Shown: positions 11,047 to 25,659 of the stretch, one piece after another
How the letters are laid out: every line of letters begins with the position of its first letter
Numbering within the stretch: the stretch's first letter is position 1
Source of the DNA: Microvelia longipes
Taxonomy: Eukaryota > Arthropoda > Insecta > Hemiptera > Veliidae
Assembly: GCA_018340805.1 (NCBI GenBank)
Contig: JACMZG010000008.1
Location: 16,957,881 to 17,021,880, forward strand
Length of the DNA stretch: 64,000 nt
Direction: 5' to 3'
Translations under genes and position numbers: made by a program
Notes under the pieces: model-generated
Told to the model about the DNA's origin: nothing
Databases searched by the model: none
Seen by the model: only the letters and a program-made list of their open reading frames with translations

Positions 11047-12400
11047 CGCTGCTTCTTAAATATCCCATGACCCGCTTTCAGTGATTTATTAAAAAATAAT
11101 TACGTTTATGAGATAGGGATAGTAACGATTAATATTAATATAGATTTAAAGTTGAGCCTCTAATTTCCCATGTGCCTATCCGTCGGCTATTTTTTCAAAA
11201 CGCAGTAACGTACTTGTAAATTTAATTTTGTTTAAATTGAATTGTTAAATTGTGATTTATTTATTATCAAAACTTCAATTATACAACCTAACATAATAGT
11301 TGTTGACTAGGAAAAACATAAAATATTTACTGATGAGTGATAACGCGTTTGGCAGGACACTTACAATATCAGTGCCGTTGCTATCGCATGATTCAATTTA
11401 CGTATTTCGTACCCTTGTCTTTTCCAAGTTAATCTAATTTATCAGCTTACTTGTGCGGGTATAGTCACGTGTAGAAGGTACAGCATGTCACGTATAACTA
11501 ACCCCTTGTTATCAATGTTTGCGTATAATTTCTTTCAAAAATAACAATATTATATATACAAAAACAAGCTGTTATATACGAGTATAAAGCTCAAAATTTC
11601 ATAAATAATTACATTTCTCAAAAAAAGCTTTCGTTTTTTTGTGGTCTGAATTTTAAGTTTTAATGCCTCATGATCAATTCTTATACCCGTCCTTGCTAAA
11701 TGCTATACATAATTGTTTTTCTGCTTTATATATTAAATATATGAGCTAAAAGCTTTAAGATCTCGATTTAAACAAACAAATGAGAATCAATAAATGAGAT
11801 GGGTCAACGCAGAAATTGATTTATCATGAAAAAAATCTTTTAGGAAGGTAAATTTGATTATCACCATTAATTCGAAATTTATCGTTAGAGAGATATAATT
11901 TTATAGTTTTCTACTAATAAATTTGAAAATTCGTTAATATCTTGTAAATTTAATACTCTTTTTTTAAAGCTAATTAATGAAATCGTATCGAATGTAAATA
12001 TTTCATCTTATCTAGATTACTTACGAAATTTTATGATCATTTCATCTTTAAAAGATTGAGTACGGGGTACCTTGGTAATTTTCTAACAACTTTGGACTCA
12101 CTTCGCACGTTCTCAGATTGTCTTGATTATTTGAAGCTTAAGGTAGTCTATTGGGTAATAAATAAGGTTAATTAAAGCTTAGGAAAGTAATTCAGCAGAC
12201 AGCTATTCAATCAAATAATACTGAAGTAATATGATCACGAATGCATTAAAAAAACTGTGATAAATTCTTTATAAGAATATTAGAAATGTATTTTGACATT
12301 ATTTCATATAATTTGTAGATTATATTTTGGTGGTAAAACGACATAATTTTAAAAGCTGTAAACAAACTTTATCAAAAAATTAAAATATAAACAAAAGGTA
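11047..12400. other. AT-rich; one small R1 fragment
   Basis: Nothing gene-like is seen. At 12060-12120 the string ACGGGGTACCTTGG followed by TTTGGACTCACTTCGC matches the minus-orientation end of repeat R1. Confidence 0.45.
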
Positions 12401-12402
12401 GA

Positions 12403-12507
12403 GGATACCTTTCCTTACTACCTCCCCACACTCTAGTCGCACTGATCCCGACATATATCGTAGAGGTCATTCACATAGACATATACATACATACATATGA
12501 ATAAATG

Positions 12508-12561
<54 letters not shown>

Positions 12562-12690
12562 TATATACATATATATTTTTATATATAAATATATATCCTG
12601 CATGTCGTAGCCTATTATCCTAGTAAGACTTATTTAACGAGGCCCCAAAGCGGCACTCATGATGAAGATTCTCGAAACAAATATTATGGC
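12403..12690. repeat. (AT)n microsatellite with conserved repeat flanks
   Basis: An (AT)n core at about 12507-12590 is bordered on the left by ACTACCTCCCCACAC and ATCGTAGAGGTCATT and on the right by AGCGGCACTCATGATGAAGATTC. The same flanks surround the (AT)n tract at 52420-52620 (CTACCTACCCACC, ATCGTAGAGGTTATTGAGT, and AAGCGCCAATATCATGATGAAAATTCG), so the AT tract is part of a dispersed repeat. Confidence 0.7.
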
Positions 12691-12927
12691 AAAATGCCAT
12701 CTGATACAAGTAATGACAAATAATACAAAACAACAACCAATACATAAGGTACTACTGTGCAAGTCGAAGGCCCGCTAATCAAGGGCCCAAAGGCAACTAT
12801 TTCTAAATTCGTCTATTATGTACCCGGTCATCTGGCTGAGTATGTATATCAAAAATCTCCGCAGTTTCAGTTTTTAGACAAAATTTTAAATTTAACTATG
12901 TGTCTTAGCGTCTTATATGAATATCTC

Positions 12928-12929
<2 letters not shown>

Positions 12930-13003
<74 letters not shown>
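12930..13003. repeat. (AT)n microsatellite
   Basis: Almost pure TA dinucleotide run. It sits inside a spurious plus-strand frame (12757-13083) encoding IYIYIY. Confidence 0.97.
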
Positions 13004-13008
<5 letters not shown>

Positions 13009-13083
13009 CAGGTTGTCTGTCAAGTTCTTAATGTGTCTTATTTTGCAAAGGAAAGCTCTGGATGTGACATTTTAAGTCCTTAA

Positions 13084-13868
13084 CAATCTTGTTAGGAAAT
13101 ATGAAACAAAAAATGTCATGAAACAAAAAATTCTGTCTTTGTTTTCTCTGTTCACCAAACTTATAATAGCAACTTATTGTAAATAAGCAGCCTCATATTT
13201 TTTATAAATATATTATGTTTCTCTCTATAGTGTGTCTTATTATATAACAAACTTGAAGCTTTAACAAGAAACAGAGAAATTCATTCCTAATACCAGAATA
13301 ATAACTAAACTACCAGTTAAAAATCACCGACTGTCGGGAATATTTTTGATTTATTTGTTTATTTCCAAATTGTTAAGTTATGTCAAATATATTAATTTAA
13401 TCGTGTTTTTGAAGGCATAGAAAATACAGCCTTTTTTCATTACAATTATTGACTTGAGTTTGTCACACCGACTTACCAAGACAGCAAAACTTAAATAAAT
13501 TAATTATTTTGGTATAAATCTTCACCTGCTGCCTGATTCTATAACTAAACTAGACAGTGAACAGTTTTCTACAAAAATTACACGGGTGTTACTGAAAAAC
13601 CCGCTGTACGGTGTCGGAATTCTTTAATACTAAATTTAATTAAGTTTTATCTGTTTATTTGTTTTTATTAATATAATTTCAGATGTTTTAATTAGATGTC
13701 TGCTATATTATTAGTTACTATAGTAACATAATATACATAATATAACACAACATACTACATACTACATACTACATAATATATTATGTAGTTTTAGCGAATT
13801 TCTCTCTGAAAATTGGACTTATTATTATTATCATCAAAATAAATTAATATATAAGATGATTATTTTTT
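13084..13868. other. AT-rich non-coding stretch
   Basis: No gene is recognised. A short tandem of ACTACAT lies near 13750-13780. Confidence 0.45.
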
Positions 13869-13912
13869 AAGATTTAGGTTTTCCGGTGGTGACCAATGGT
13901 GGTGGTCAATGT

Positions 13913-13975
13913 AGATGAACAATCCGACGTTTCGCTTCCTCTGTGGGAGGCATCTTCAGGTATGTAGAACATCAT
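13913..13975 (-). ncRNA. Hammerhead-ribozyme-like motif, H1 copy A, left arm (degenerate)
   Basis: Read on the minus strand: CTGAAGA is the complement of 13953-13959, GAAA of 13930-13933, then CGTC (13926-13929) and GGATT (13921-13925). The upstream strand of stem I is diverged here (CATAC instead of AATCC), so this copy probably cannot fold fully. Confidence 0.35.
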
Positions 13976-14058
13976 GGATTAAAACACAATGCTCTACAAA
14001 ACTGAACAGTTTGTTAGGGATTGTGAGTTCAGTTTTGTAGAGCATTTTGTTTCTATCC

Positions 14059-14120
14059 ATAATGTCCTAAATCCCTGAAGATGCCTCCCACAGAGGAAGC
14101 GAAACGTCGGATTCTTCATC
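14059..14120 (+). ncRNA. Hammerhead-ribozyme-like motif, H1 copy A, right arm
   Basis: Type I layout: AATCC (14070-14074), core CTGAAGA (14075-14081, fits CUGANGA), a CCTC-CCACA-GAGG hairpin as stem II, GAAA (14101-14104), then CGTC (14105-14108). The next bases GGATT (14109-14113) are the exact complement of AATCC, giving stem I. ACGT is self-complementary, as expected for a loopless stem III that would form between two molecules; predicted cleavage is after C14108. Stem II has mismatches next to the core, so activity is uncertain. Confidence 0.5.
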
Positions 14121-15026
14121 TACATTGACGCGGTCACCACCGGAAGACCTAAATCTTCATAACAGTAACCGCTGAAGCCTACGTATTATGATTATTATTT
14201 TTTTAATTTTTAATTAAAATATAAAATATTATTATATACAATACAATATTATTATTAGTATATTACAATTACAGAGCGTAGGGTTGGAGTGAAATTATGC
14301 GAATGCACAGAGATATATTACAAGAGTGCGGCATAGCCAATCGGATTGTTTATATACAATGTTTTGTATAAATTTCAATAAAGATATTTTGTAAAAAAAT
14401 AACAGTTATGTGGCTGTGAAGCAGCCCCCTCCGTGTGCCGAATCCTTAGAATAATACTAATATAGAAGGAGCATAGGACCGTAAATACAATGTAATTCTA
14501 CTGATAACACGAAAGCCGGTTGACTGGTGGTCATAAGTAGGGGTACCACCCTAATAACAAACATTATGTTAAATATGGGTCATAAATATCCATTAATGAA
14601 GAAAGATCGCAAAGAACAAATATAATAACCTTAAACACCTAAACACCTGCTGAGTATTTAATAAAACCGGTCTTATGGCAAAAGGATAGCGGAATACAAG
14701 AATCTACATTTAGTTGACGAGGACTACTTTTAATGTAACTTTAATCAAAGACGTTAAACTACAATTTAAAATGCTTAAAGTATTATAATGCACCGATATT
14801 TATATTAGTATTTTATGAATAATCAGTCATTAATTAATAATAGAACATAATATTGGGTTGAGGAATAATTCATGAGCGTTTTTTTCAAATTTAAAAATAA
14901 ACGCAGAAATAAAATGCATCGGCAAAATGTTTTATGTTGTTTGAAAGAGAATGTTTTGCTCTACAAGATAGTGCGTTTTGATTTGTATTTTTTTTTTTTA
15001 TTTTTGTGTATTTTCAGATCATTAAA

Positions 15027-15255
15027 ATGGAATGTCAAGTGGACAAAACTGAACATTTTCGACACCATTTGCTTTTTGCATTTAATCGAGGTGTTAAGGC
15101 CGCCGAAGCTGTTCGTGAGATTTGTGCTTTGTATGGAGAAGGAGCAATGCCTGAAAGTATTGCCCGCCGTTGGTTTTCGCGCTTCAAAAATGGGAATTTT
15201 GACCTCAAGGACGGATCACACACCGGTCGACCAATCCACGTCAAACGACAAGCGC
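15027..15255 (+). pseudogene. Mariner transposase N-terminal fragment (left half)
   Basis: Starting at ATG 15027, the frame begins MECQVDKTEHFRHHLLFAFN and continues with ESIARRWFSRFKNGNFDLKD and GSHTGRP, the first helix-turn-helix of a mariner transposase that binds the element ends. After about 75 codons it crosses the junction with the opposite-strand copy and stops. No catalytic domain follows. An upstream segment with a TTTTTTTTTATTTTTGTG tract and ATTTTCAG just before the ATG is also conserved in the right half. Confidence 0.85.
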
Positions 15256-15604
15256 CGAGTTTCTGAACCTTGCCCATTGAGTGAAGGTGGTTCACCACAG
15301 TTTTTTTATCACAATCCATCTGCTCCGCCAATTCTCTGGTCGTTTAACGAGGATTTTCGGGAAGAAGATGATTCAATCGCTCTTCGTCGAACTTAATTAG
15401 TCGACCGGTGTGTGATCCGTCCTAGAGGTCAAAATTCCCATTTTTGAAGCGTGAAAACCAACGGCGGGCAATACTTTCAGGCATTGCTCCTTCTCCATAC
15501 AAAGCACAAATCTCACGAACAGCTTCGGCGGCCTTAACACCTCGATTAAATGCAAAAAGCAAATGGTGTCGAAAATGCTCAGTTTTGTCCACTTGACATT
15601 CCAT
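15240..15604 (-). pseudogene. Mariner transposase N-terminal fragment (right half)
   Basis: Minus-strand ATG at 15604 opens the same MECQVDKTEHFRHH start. The first helix-turn-helix runs to about 15415, where an in-frame TAG replaces a Lys codon. Downstream come FDEERLNHLLPENPR, another stop, and then LAEQMDCDKKTVVNHLHSMG (15335-15275), the second helix-turn-helix. The reading continues into sequence that is the complement of the left half, so the protein is truncated and dead. Confidence 0.85.
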
Positions 15605-15900
15605 TTTAATGATCTGAAAATACACAAAAATTAAAAAAAAATACAAATCAAAACGCACTATCTTGTAGAGCAAAACATTCTCTTTCAAACAACATAAAAC
15701 ATTTTGCCGATGCATTTTATTTCTTCATGCATTTTTAAATTTGAATTATTCCTCAACCCAATAATTCAGCAACCGGAAGCATTGCCAACTTTTTTATAAG
15801 AAAATTGTATATTGTTAGGGTGGCAGCATTACTTAAGACCACCAGTGAACCGGCTTTCGTTATCAGTAGTGCCCCTTTTATATATAGTATTATACTAAGG

Positions 15901-16736
15901 CCGAACCCATGCAGTGGCCAAGAGGTCCAAAGCCTCTTGGTTGATAAATAAGATAGGGAAACATAGTTCCATTTTTGACAACTTAAATTTTAAGAAATTA
16001 TGTTCTAGCATTTAAATTTTTGTGTTTCTTTTAGAAAAACTAAGTTGCTGTATATAAAAATTGGTAAATTTTATTCTAGATGCTGTAACATAGAACACCA
16101 CGTAACGTGCGCATATACCAACGTTTCCGTACTACGTTTAAAAACGAGTTCATATTTTAATATTTATCGTATTTTAATTGAAAACATTGTCTATAAAATG
16201 AAGCTGCAACACCTGCAATATTAATTACTAAAATAATATTTGCCTTCATAATGTCATTGATTATGATTCAATACAATGTACTGAATCTGCTCTGTGGACC
16301 AGTTCAAGTTAGTTCTACCGACTATTTCGCTTCAAATAGTTCTACTAAAAAACGCGCATTACTTTTTTAAACTAAATTTTGTTTTAATTTAATGAGAATT
16401 TTTAGGTATAGGATTTCCAAAAGCGTGAAAATGGGAGGCATTATAACTATTTTTGCACTTTACGAACAAAATAATGCGATTTGCTACCATGCAAGTAACT
16501 TGAGATAATTTGTGTGCGTTAATTATTATTCTAAAAGCGAACTCAAGTATTTCAAATATCTCATAATTATCAAGTTTTTACTTGTGCACTTACTGAAAAA
16601 AGTTGTAAGTATCGATAAAATTTAAGTCTATAAGTTGTCTACCCAATAAAGTTTCGTGCTTAGATAATGCTAAGTACGGGAAATAAGCCTTAAGAATAAC
16701 AATTATTTTATTATCAAGCTTAGATTTAATCAGTAG
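15901..16736. other. Upstream region of the phospholipase A2 gene
   Basis: AT-rich with no coding frame or transposon ends recognised. It separates the nested mariner from the PLA2 promoter and would hold any distal regulatory sites, none of which I can identify. Confidence 0.45.
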
Positions 16737-16744
16737 TATAAAAA
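16737..16744 (+). promoter_or_regulatory. TATA-like box of the PLA2 gene
   Basis: TATAAAAA lies 84 bp upstream of the PLA2 start codon. An initiator-like TTCAAAC follows at 16767-16773, about 30 bp downstream, the expected spacing, which would give a 5' leader of about 50 nt. Confidence 0.45.
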
Positions 16745-16820
16745 GAACTGTTCTGGCTCTAAGAACTTCAAACTCAAGCAAATACAGTCGTCTCTTGTTT
16801 GATACTAAGTCAAATTTACC

Positions 16821-21023
<4,203 letters not shown>

Positions 21024-21056
21024 TTCCTTAAGTGATTTAAATACTCGTACAATTTA

Positions 21057-21062
21057 AATAAA
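21057..21062 (+). terminator. PLA2 polyadenylation signal
   Basis: AATAAA 34 nt after the stop codon, followed by an A-run; the only canonical signal immediately downstream. Confidence 0.6.
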
Positions 21063-21119
21063 AAAAAATCTTTAATTTACTAGACTTCACTTTTTTTAAG
21101 TAATTTTTTTATTACATTT

Positions 21120-21634
21120 TATTTTCTTTATACATCTTTTGTTTTTTTCGTGTATATACATTCTGGTTATATGTCGTACGTTGCAAAACAGTTTGGAAGT
21201 TATAGGCCGTCAAAGTTGTGACCTTAAAAGCCAATGTGATGTGCTGTTTTATTATTTATTATTTTTTGGGTGTGTAAATGACTAATAAAATAAAAACCAA
21301 GAAAAAACGCTAAAAATACTAATAAAATGCGCCTGAACTGAAAGTCGCCAAGATTTTAATCGGATAGTTTATTTTTATTATTTGCATGTGTAAGTAAATT
21401 AGATACACAAATATACAATTAAAATAATAACTGACAATAATTTTGTACAATAATAAGGTCATCTTTAACCACAGCTTCGGCTGATTAGCTCTTATCGAAA
21501 AATATCATTTAAATGTAATACTGTAATATTAAATACCTAATAAATGGCTCATTTACTCATTTTATAGAAGTAGTAAAGTGTGTGTGTAGGAGAACCACTT
21601 GTCCTGCATTATTCAAGAAGGGACAACTTTTAGG
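21120..21634. other. AT-rich intergenic sequence
   Basis: No gene or element recognised between the PLA2 3' end and the fold-back element. Confidence 0.5.
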
Positions 21635-21985
21635 CTAGGAAACGAACAAAAGAGTCTCTCCACAAAAATAACGCTTTCAACCCCACATGAGGTCATCATC
21701 AATGCGATGCAGATAAAAATGAAAGTTATAAATACATAAAACTTTTTTCTTTTCCAAGATGGTAACAGCTCGGTGAGTCGAGTAAGACAGAGTAAGATCG
21801 ACTCACCGAGCTGTTACCTTCTCGGAAAAGAAAATAGTTTTATGCGTTTATAACCTTCATCTTTATCTGAATGGCACTGATGATGACCTCATGTTAGGTT
21901 GAAAGCGCTTTGCCAATAAACAATTATTTTTTGTGGAGAGACTCTTTTCTGCGTTTCCTAGTATGAATAACTCCACTTGTGCTCA
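21635..21985. mobile_element. Palindromic repeat family H2, full copy
   Basis: Arms start at CTAGGAAACG (21635) and its complement (to about 21962). They pair through AAAAGAGTCTCTCCACAAAA, CGCTTTCAACC and GAGGTCATCATC to a 20-bp perfect central stem (GGTAACAGCTCGGTGAGTCG with its complement), loop near 21782-21801. Right-flanking ACTCCACTTGTGCTC also belongs to the family, as the 24525 copy shows. Each arm holds a hammerhead-like core, the right one intact and the left one decayed (UUGAUGA). Confidence 0.8.
21862..21920 (+). ncRNA. Hammerhead-ribozyme-like motif, family H2
   Basis: TTTAT (21862-21866), bulge CTGAA, TGGCA (21872-21876), core CTGATGA (21877-21883), stem II ACCT-CATGTT-AGGT within 21886-21899, GAAA (21901-21904). 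AGCGCT (21904-21909) is self-complementary stem III, T21910 is the cleavage base, then TGCCA (21911-21915) and ATAAA (21916-21920). TGCCA/TGGCA and ATAAA/TTTAT are exact complements, giving a 10-bp stem I with a one-sided bulge, the type I arrangement. A 2x1 mismatch lies between the core and stem II. Confidence 0.55.
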
Positions 21986-23590
21986 ATCAAATTCAACTTT
22001 TAGGCCATTTTAACCAGCTACCGTAGGTTGTAGCCACCTTTTTGCACCGAAGACAGTATAATATTTTCAAAGATTTAATCACAGTATTCAAATGTAAACG
22101 CAGACAAAACATGTGATCTCATAAACAAAGGGTAAAGCTGTATAAATTATGAATCATCTTTGGCATATAGGAAGTCTTGCGGTGAAATAGAACAAGGTTC
22201 TTTATTTACCGCATACTTAAGAATTCGTTCTATTTCCTTTAAAATGCCTCAGTGCATTTGTTTTCGCAAAGGCGTTCTTTCAAACTATACATGGAAGAAA
22301 CAGCTGATGACGGTGATCAATTTTAAGTACAAACCAGAAAAACAGAATTCTTAAAGAAATGTTTAGATTCTGAGGTCCATAGTATTAGGTTTAGCCTCGG
22401 ACCGACAGACAAAAGATATACTACAAAAGTATTAGAGCGTCTAAAGAACCTCAGAAATTTTGTAGCTAGGGGAAACGCCAAAAATAATGCTGCAATAATT
22501 TTATGATTAATTTCTTATGATTTTCTCTGAGATGATGACATTGAATTCTCACTTTGACATAATAATGCTTCCTGGTTCATGCTTAGTCAAATATATTATC
22601 CTTTTATACTTACATTTTCCTTAAATCAAGCCTTTCTTTATATTAGCCTTTTACTTTATGCTAGGTGTTAATGGTATCTGCTGTTCTGTATATTTTTCCT
22701 AATTAAAGAGTCGTAACTACTTTTGCCAATAAAGAACTTGTTTAAAAAAAAAGAGTCGTAACTTTTTTTACTTTTCATGCCAATTGAATGAACCATCTTA
22801 TTAAAATCTTAAATTATTTTAAATAATAGTTAATCTGATTGCTCTTTCAATATTCAATATTAATTTTCTTTCAATTCAATATTCACTTTGGAAGAAGTTC
22901 CAAAGTGAAACTCCTTTCTCTGCTTTTAGGATCAATAACATATAAATGGATAATATTATCCATTTAACCCTAAAATTAAGTAAGATGATTTTAAGTAAAA
23001 CTACGATAATTTAGAAGAGGTTATAATTGTTTATTTTTTACTTCGTACTATATCATACATACTTGGAATGAAGCATGCAACATTACCGTATGAAATTAAC
23101 TTATTAAATCATTTTAATAACGTAATAAATGTGAAGACTGCATAATAAATAACGCTATTACTATTACAGTCACACGCGAGTCAGTGTGTCATCCTTTACG
23201 TGAGACAGTGTTGCCTAGGTCTAGGTTGGCACCACTTCCTATGTTTTCTATCCTTGATGTGATTTTTACATGTTTCTTTCATATAATTAGCTTCCTCTTG
23301 AACGACTTTAATTTCCTTTTAATACAGATTATTATTCTGCTGAGAAAAGTTAATAATAATTTTTATTGTCGTTATAATGACTCAAATAAAAATTAGTAAC
23401 AAAATTTAGATTGTTATTAGATTGAAACTCGTGGGAGTTCTATAATTAACTAAACATTGTTTAATGATAGAATATATACAACTATTATAAGTCTATAATG
23501 CTGACGTACAAAATAATTGATTTTTTTATTATTGGTCCTAAAATATTATTCACAACTACAGGTCTTCCGAATTGTTTTTTTTCCGATATA
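21986..23590. other. AT-rich non-coding stretch
   Basis: No gene is confidently recognised. A 64-codon frame (22160-22354) containing MPQCICFRKGVLSNYTWKK looks slightly protein-like but has no splice context. TTCAATATT repeats near 22845-22885. Confidence 0.4.
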
Positions 23591-23593
23591 TAA

Positions 23594-23595
23594 AT

Positions 23596-23641
<46 letters not shown>

Positions 23642-23668
23642 TATATATATAATATATATATATATTTA
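23594..23668. repeat. (CA)n(TA)n compound microsatellite
   Basis: CA repeat to about 23622 followed by TA repeat with ATTATA and ATAATA breaks. GGCTGCGAAGCGGCCAC and GGCCGTGAAGCGGCCCC follow at 23741-23790, a phrase also seen as GTGGCTGTGAAGCAGCCC at 14410. Confidence 0.95.
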
Positions 23669-24240
23669 TAATTAGTGACAGTATGCAATTTATATAAAAC
23701 ACTAGCAACATGACGTACTGATATAGGACAACAATCATGTGGCTGCGAAGCGGCCACAGGGAAGCACGGTGGCCGTGAAGCGGCCCCCAACACAGACTCT
23801 GCGTAGCAGGCGAGGCGGTTACTCAGTTAGTGATGCAAACTTAACTATTTCTGAACTTAAAGATTATTTATGAAATTAAAGTAAATGCAGTAAATCTAGA
23901 ATAATCTAGATATTTAAAATCCGAAATAATAAAAGCTTTAAAATGTTTTGTATTTATTTGTATAAATGCAAGGTATACAAATATAGTAAATTTGTTATTA
24001 AAATATAGTTAATATATTTTCTTAAAAAGTTATATTGCTGACAATAATTTAATAAGCTATCAGGAGCTCCATAAAAAATATTATTAAAAGCACCGGAGAA
24101 AAGGATGTGTTCTAGTGAACACTTCAACGAGTTTTTAATTTTTAGGCTCTATGGAAGATGAAGTTTTATTTGATAATATAGAATGATAAGCAATTTTTTG
24201 CTATACTTTTACTGATCACCACCATCTTAAATTTAAATCC

Positions 24241-24284
24241 ATGTAGACATCATGGCTGATTTATATCAGCCATGATGTCTACAT
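24241..24284. repeat. Perfect 20-bp inverted repeat, 4-nt loop
   Basis: ATGTAGACATCATGGCTGAT (24241-24260), loop TTAT, exact complement at 24265-24284. No other copy seen here. Confidence 0.95.
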
Positions 24285-24524
24285 TAATCTCATAAAATCC
24301 CTTATGGAATTCCAATTGTATATTAAATTTCGTCGAAATAAGTTGATTTGAATTGAAAATAAGGTTGATTAGTAGGTTCTACGACAAACTACACAAACAA
24401 ACACTTTTGCAGTGTTACTACTTTAGATCAACTTACGTTTACCCAATTATTTACTTATTATATTTTGCCAACTGTTGTAAAACGATGGACCATAAATACA
24501 TTTATTTATTTACATAAAGATGAA

Positions 24525-24660
24525 ATTGAGCACCAGTGGAGTCGTTCATTATGGGTGAAAGAAAAGAGTCTCTCCACAAAAATATTTTATTGGCAAAGCG
24601 CTTTCAACCTAGCATGTGGCCATCATCAGTGCCTCTACAAATAAAACTAAAACTAATCAA
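24525..24660. mobile_element. Palindromic repeat family H2, one-arm copy
   Basis: Contains GAGCACCAGTGGAGTCGTTC, AAAGAGTCTCTCCACAAAAA, TTGGCAAAGCGCTTTCAACC and GGCCATCATCAGTGCC, matching the complement of the right arm of the 21635-21985 element. No opposite arm follows. Confidence 0.8.
24585..24646 (-). ncRNA. Hammerhead-ribozyme-like motif, family H2 second copy
   Basis: On the minus strand: TTTTAT, bulge, AGGCA, CTGATGA (complement of 24623-24629), GCC...GGT stem II, GAAA (24602-24605), AGCGCT (24597-24602), cleavage base U, then TGCCA and ATAAAA. Both halves of stem I still pair (GGCA/TGCC; TTTTAT/ATAAAA) although the intervening bulge differs from the 21862 copy. Confidence 0.5.
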
Positions 24661-25655
24661 TCAAATAAAACAATAAAGCAAAAAAATAAATAAATAAATA
24701 ATAACAACAAAAACTTCAATGAAGTAATACGAATATATAATAAATAAATAAATAATTAATAATTTACATAAAACATTACTAGTTTCTTTGACATATGTTT
24801 TATTAAAAAAATATTTTATTTTATTATATACCTAGTTTACATTCTTTATGATGTTCTCTCCCTCTAGTACTATACTTATTTTATAGTCTATACTTAGTGG
24901 AAGTTATTATTTTAATTATGATTTTCTTATTTGCTTGTCAAAATAGACAGGAGCGGTAGTGTATGCCCCCTCTACCCGAGCCATGCAAGGGAAATATAGT
25001 GGTAAGGCTGAAGGCACCAGCCACTCTACTCATACCTATAGATTAGATATCACATTGTACTCGTGATTATAACTACTACAATCAGTAGCGAAATTAGTAC
25101 CGGTATTACTCGTGAGTGATATACCTGCTAGTTCTTCACCTAAAGTGCAAGTCCTACTAACAATATGGGTTAGTACAATTGTATTTATTTTATTATCCGT
25201 ATGTGTTTATTTGTTATTGATTCTTCTTTTATTTTTATTTTCTGTCCTTATTTAGTATTAATTTACATTATCTTTATAGACAACCAACTTTAAATTTAAA
25301 TTTTTTATTAGAATGGCAGTAATATAAGCATAAGTAAAACTAATGAAATAACACGTTCAACTCCTAATTTCGTCAATCTGAGTAAACCAAAAACATTTAT
25401 TTTAATATTTTAAAACAAACTGCGTTGTATCATTAAAACGTTTATATCATGTTAAAACAATTTTGAAATTGTTTTCAAAATTTCAAACTCTATAGTTCAA
25501 TGTAGTGGATATTTTTAAATTAAAATAAATCACAAATTGATGCACTATGACTAATCAATTCCGTAAGAAAATTTGTAAAATGCGTTTTGCCACTTTACTA
25601 TTATTTCCCTGTATGAGACTCTCTACTTAAAAAAAATCTGATGATTTATATTAGA
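24661..25655. other. AT-rich; no clear gene
   Basis: Around 24945-25160 composition is less AT-rich, with short frames such as PPLPEPCKGNIVVRLKAPA, but stops interrupt all phases. It may be a transposon remnant; I cannot assign it. Confidence 0.35.
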
Positions 25656-25659
25656 ATAA

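Larger units (their letters stand above)
13869..14190. mobile_element. Palindromic repeat family H1, copy A
   Basis: The two arms start with AAGATTTAGG (13869) and end with its complement (14157). They are complementary through CCGGTGGTGACC, GATGAA, AATCCGACGTTTCGCTTCC and ATGCTCTACAAAACTGAA. A non-palindromic tail, AGCCTACG plus TATTA-like sequence, follows and is shared with copies B (36477-36770) and C (57418-57712). Each arm contains a hammerhead-like motif pointing inward to outward. An inverted pair of identical terminal segments with one conserved tail is compatible with the inverted pseudo-LTR arrangement of Penelope-like elements; that class assignment is inference. Confidence 0.75.
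14853..15761. mobile_element. Palindromic (head-to-head) mariner element
   Basis: Terminal inverted repeats TTGGGTTGAGGAATAATTCA-like at 14853 and the complement of AATTATTCCTCAACCCAA ending at 15761 are flanked by TA (14851-14852 and 15762-15763), the Tc1/mariner target duplication. Instead of one transposase gene, the plus strand from the left end and the minus strand from the right end both encode the transposase N-terminus, so the element is two 5' halves joined tail to tail with the catalytic D,D,D domain missing. Confidence 0.9.
14446..15900. mobile_element. Older terminal-inverted-repeat element hosting a mariner insertion
   Basis: Outer inverted repeats lie on both sides of the mariner. 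CTTAGAATAATACTAATATA (about 14447) faces the complement of TATATAGTATTATACTAAGG (about 15880-15899). ACGAAAGCCGGTTGACTGGT (14509-14528) faces ACCAGTGAACCGGCTTTCGT (about 15841-15860), and CCACCCTAATAAC faces GTTAGGGTGGC. The left arm carries a roughly 25-bp insertion (AGGACCGTAAATACAATG). The element has no coding sequence of its own outside the mariner. Confidence 0.65.

Noticed and set aside
14872..15396. 174-codon plus-strand frame across the mariner
   Set aside because: It runs out of phase with the transposase and through the palindrome junction; the true transposase fragment is the frame starting at 15027.
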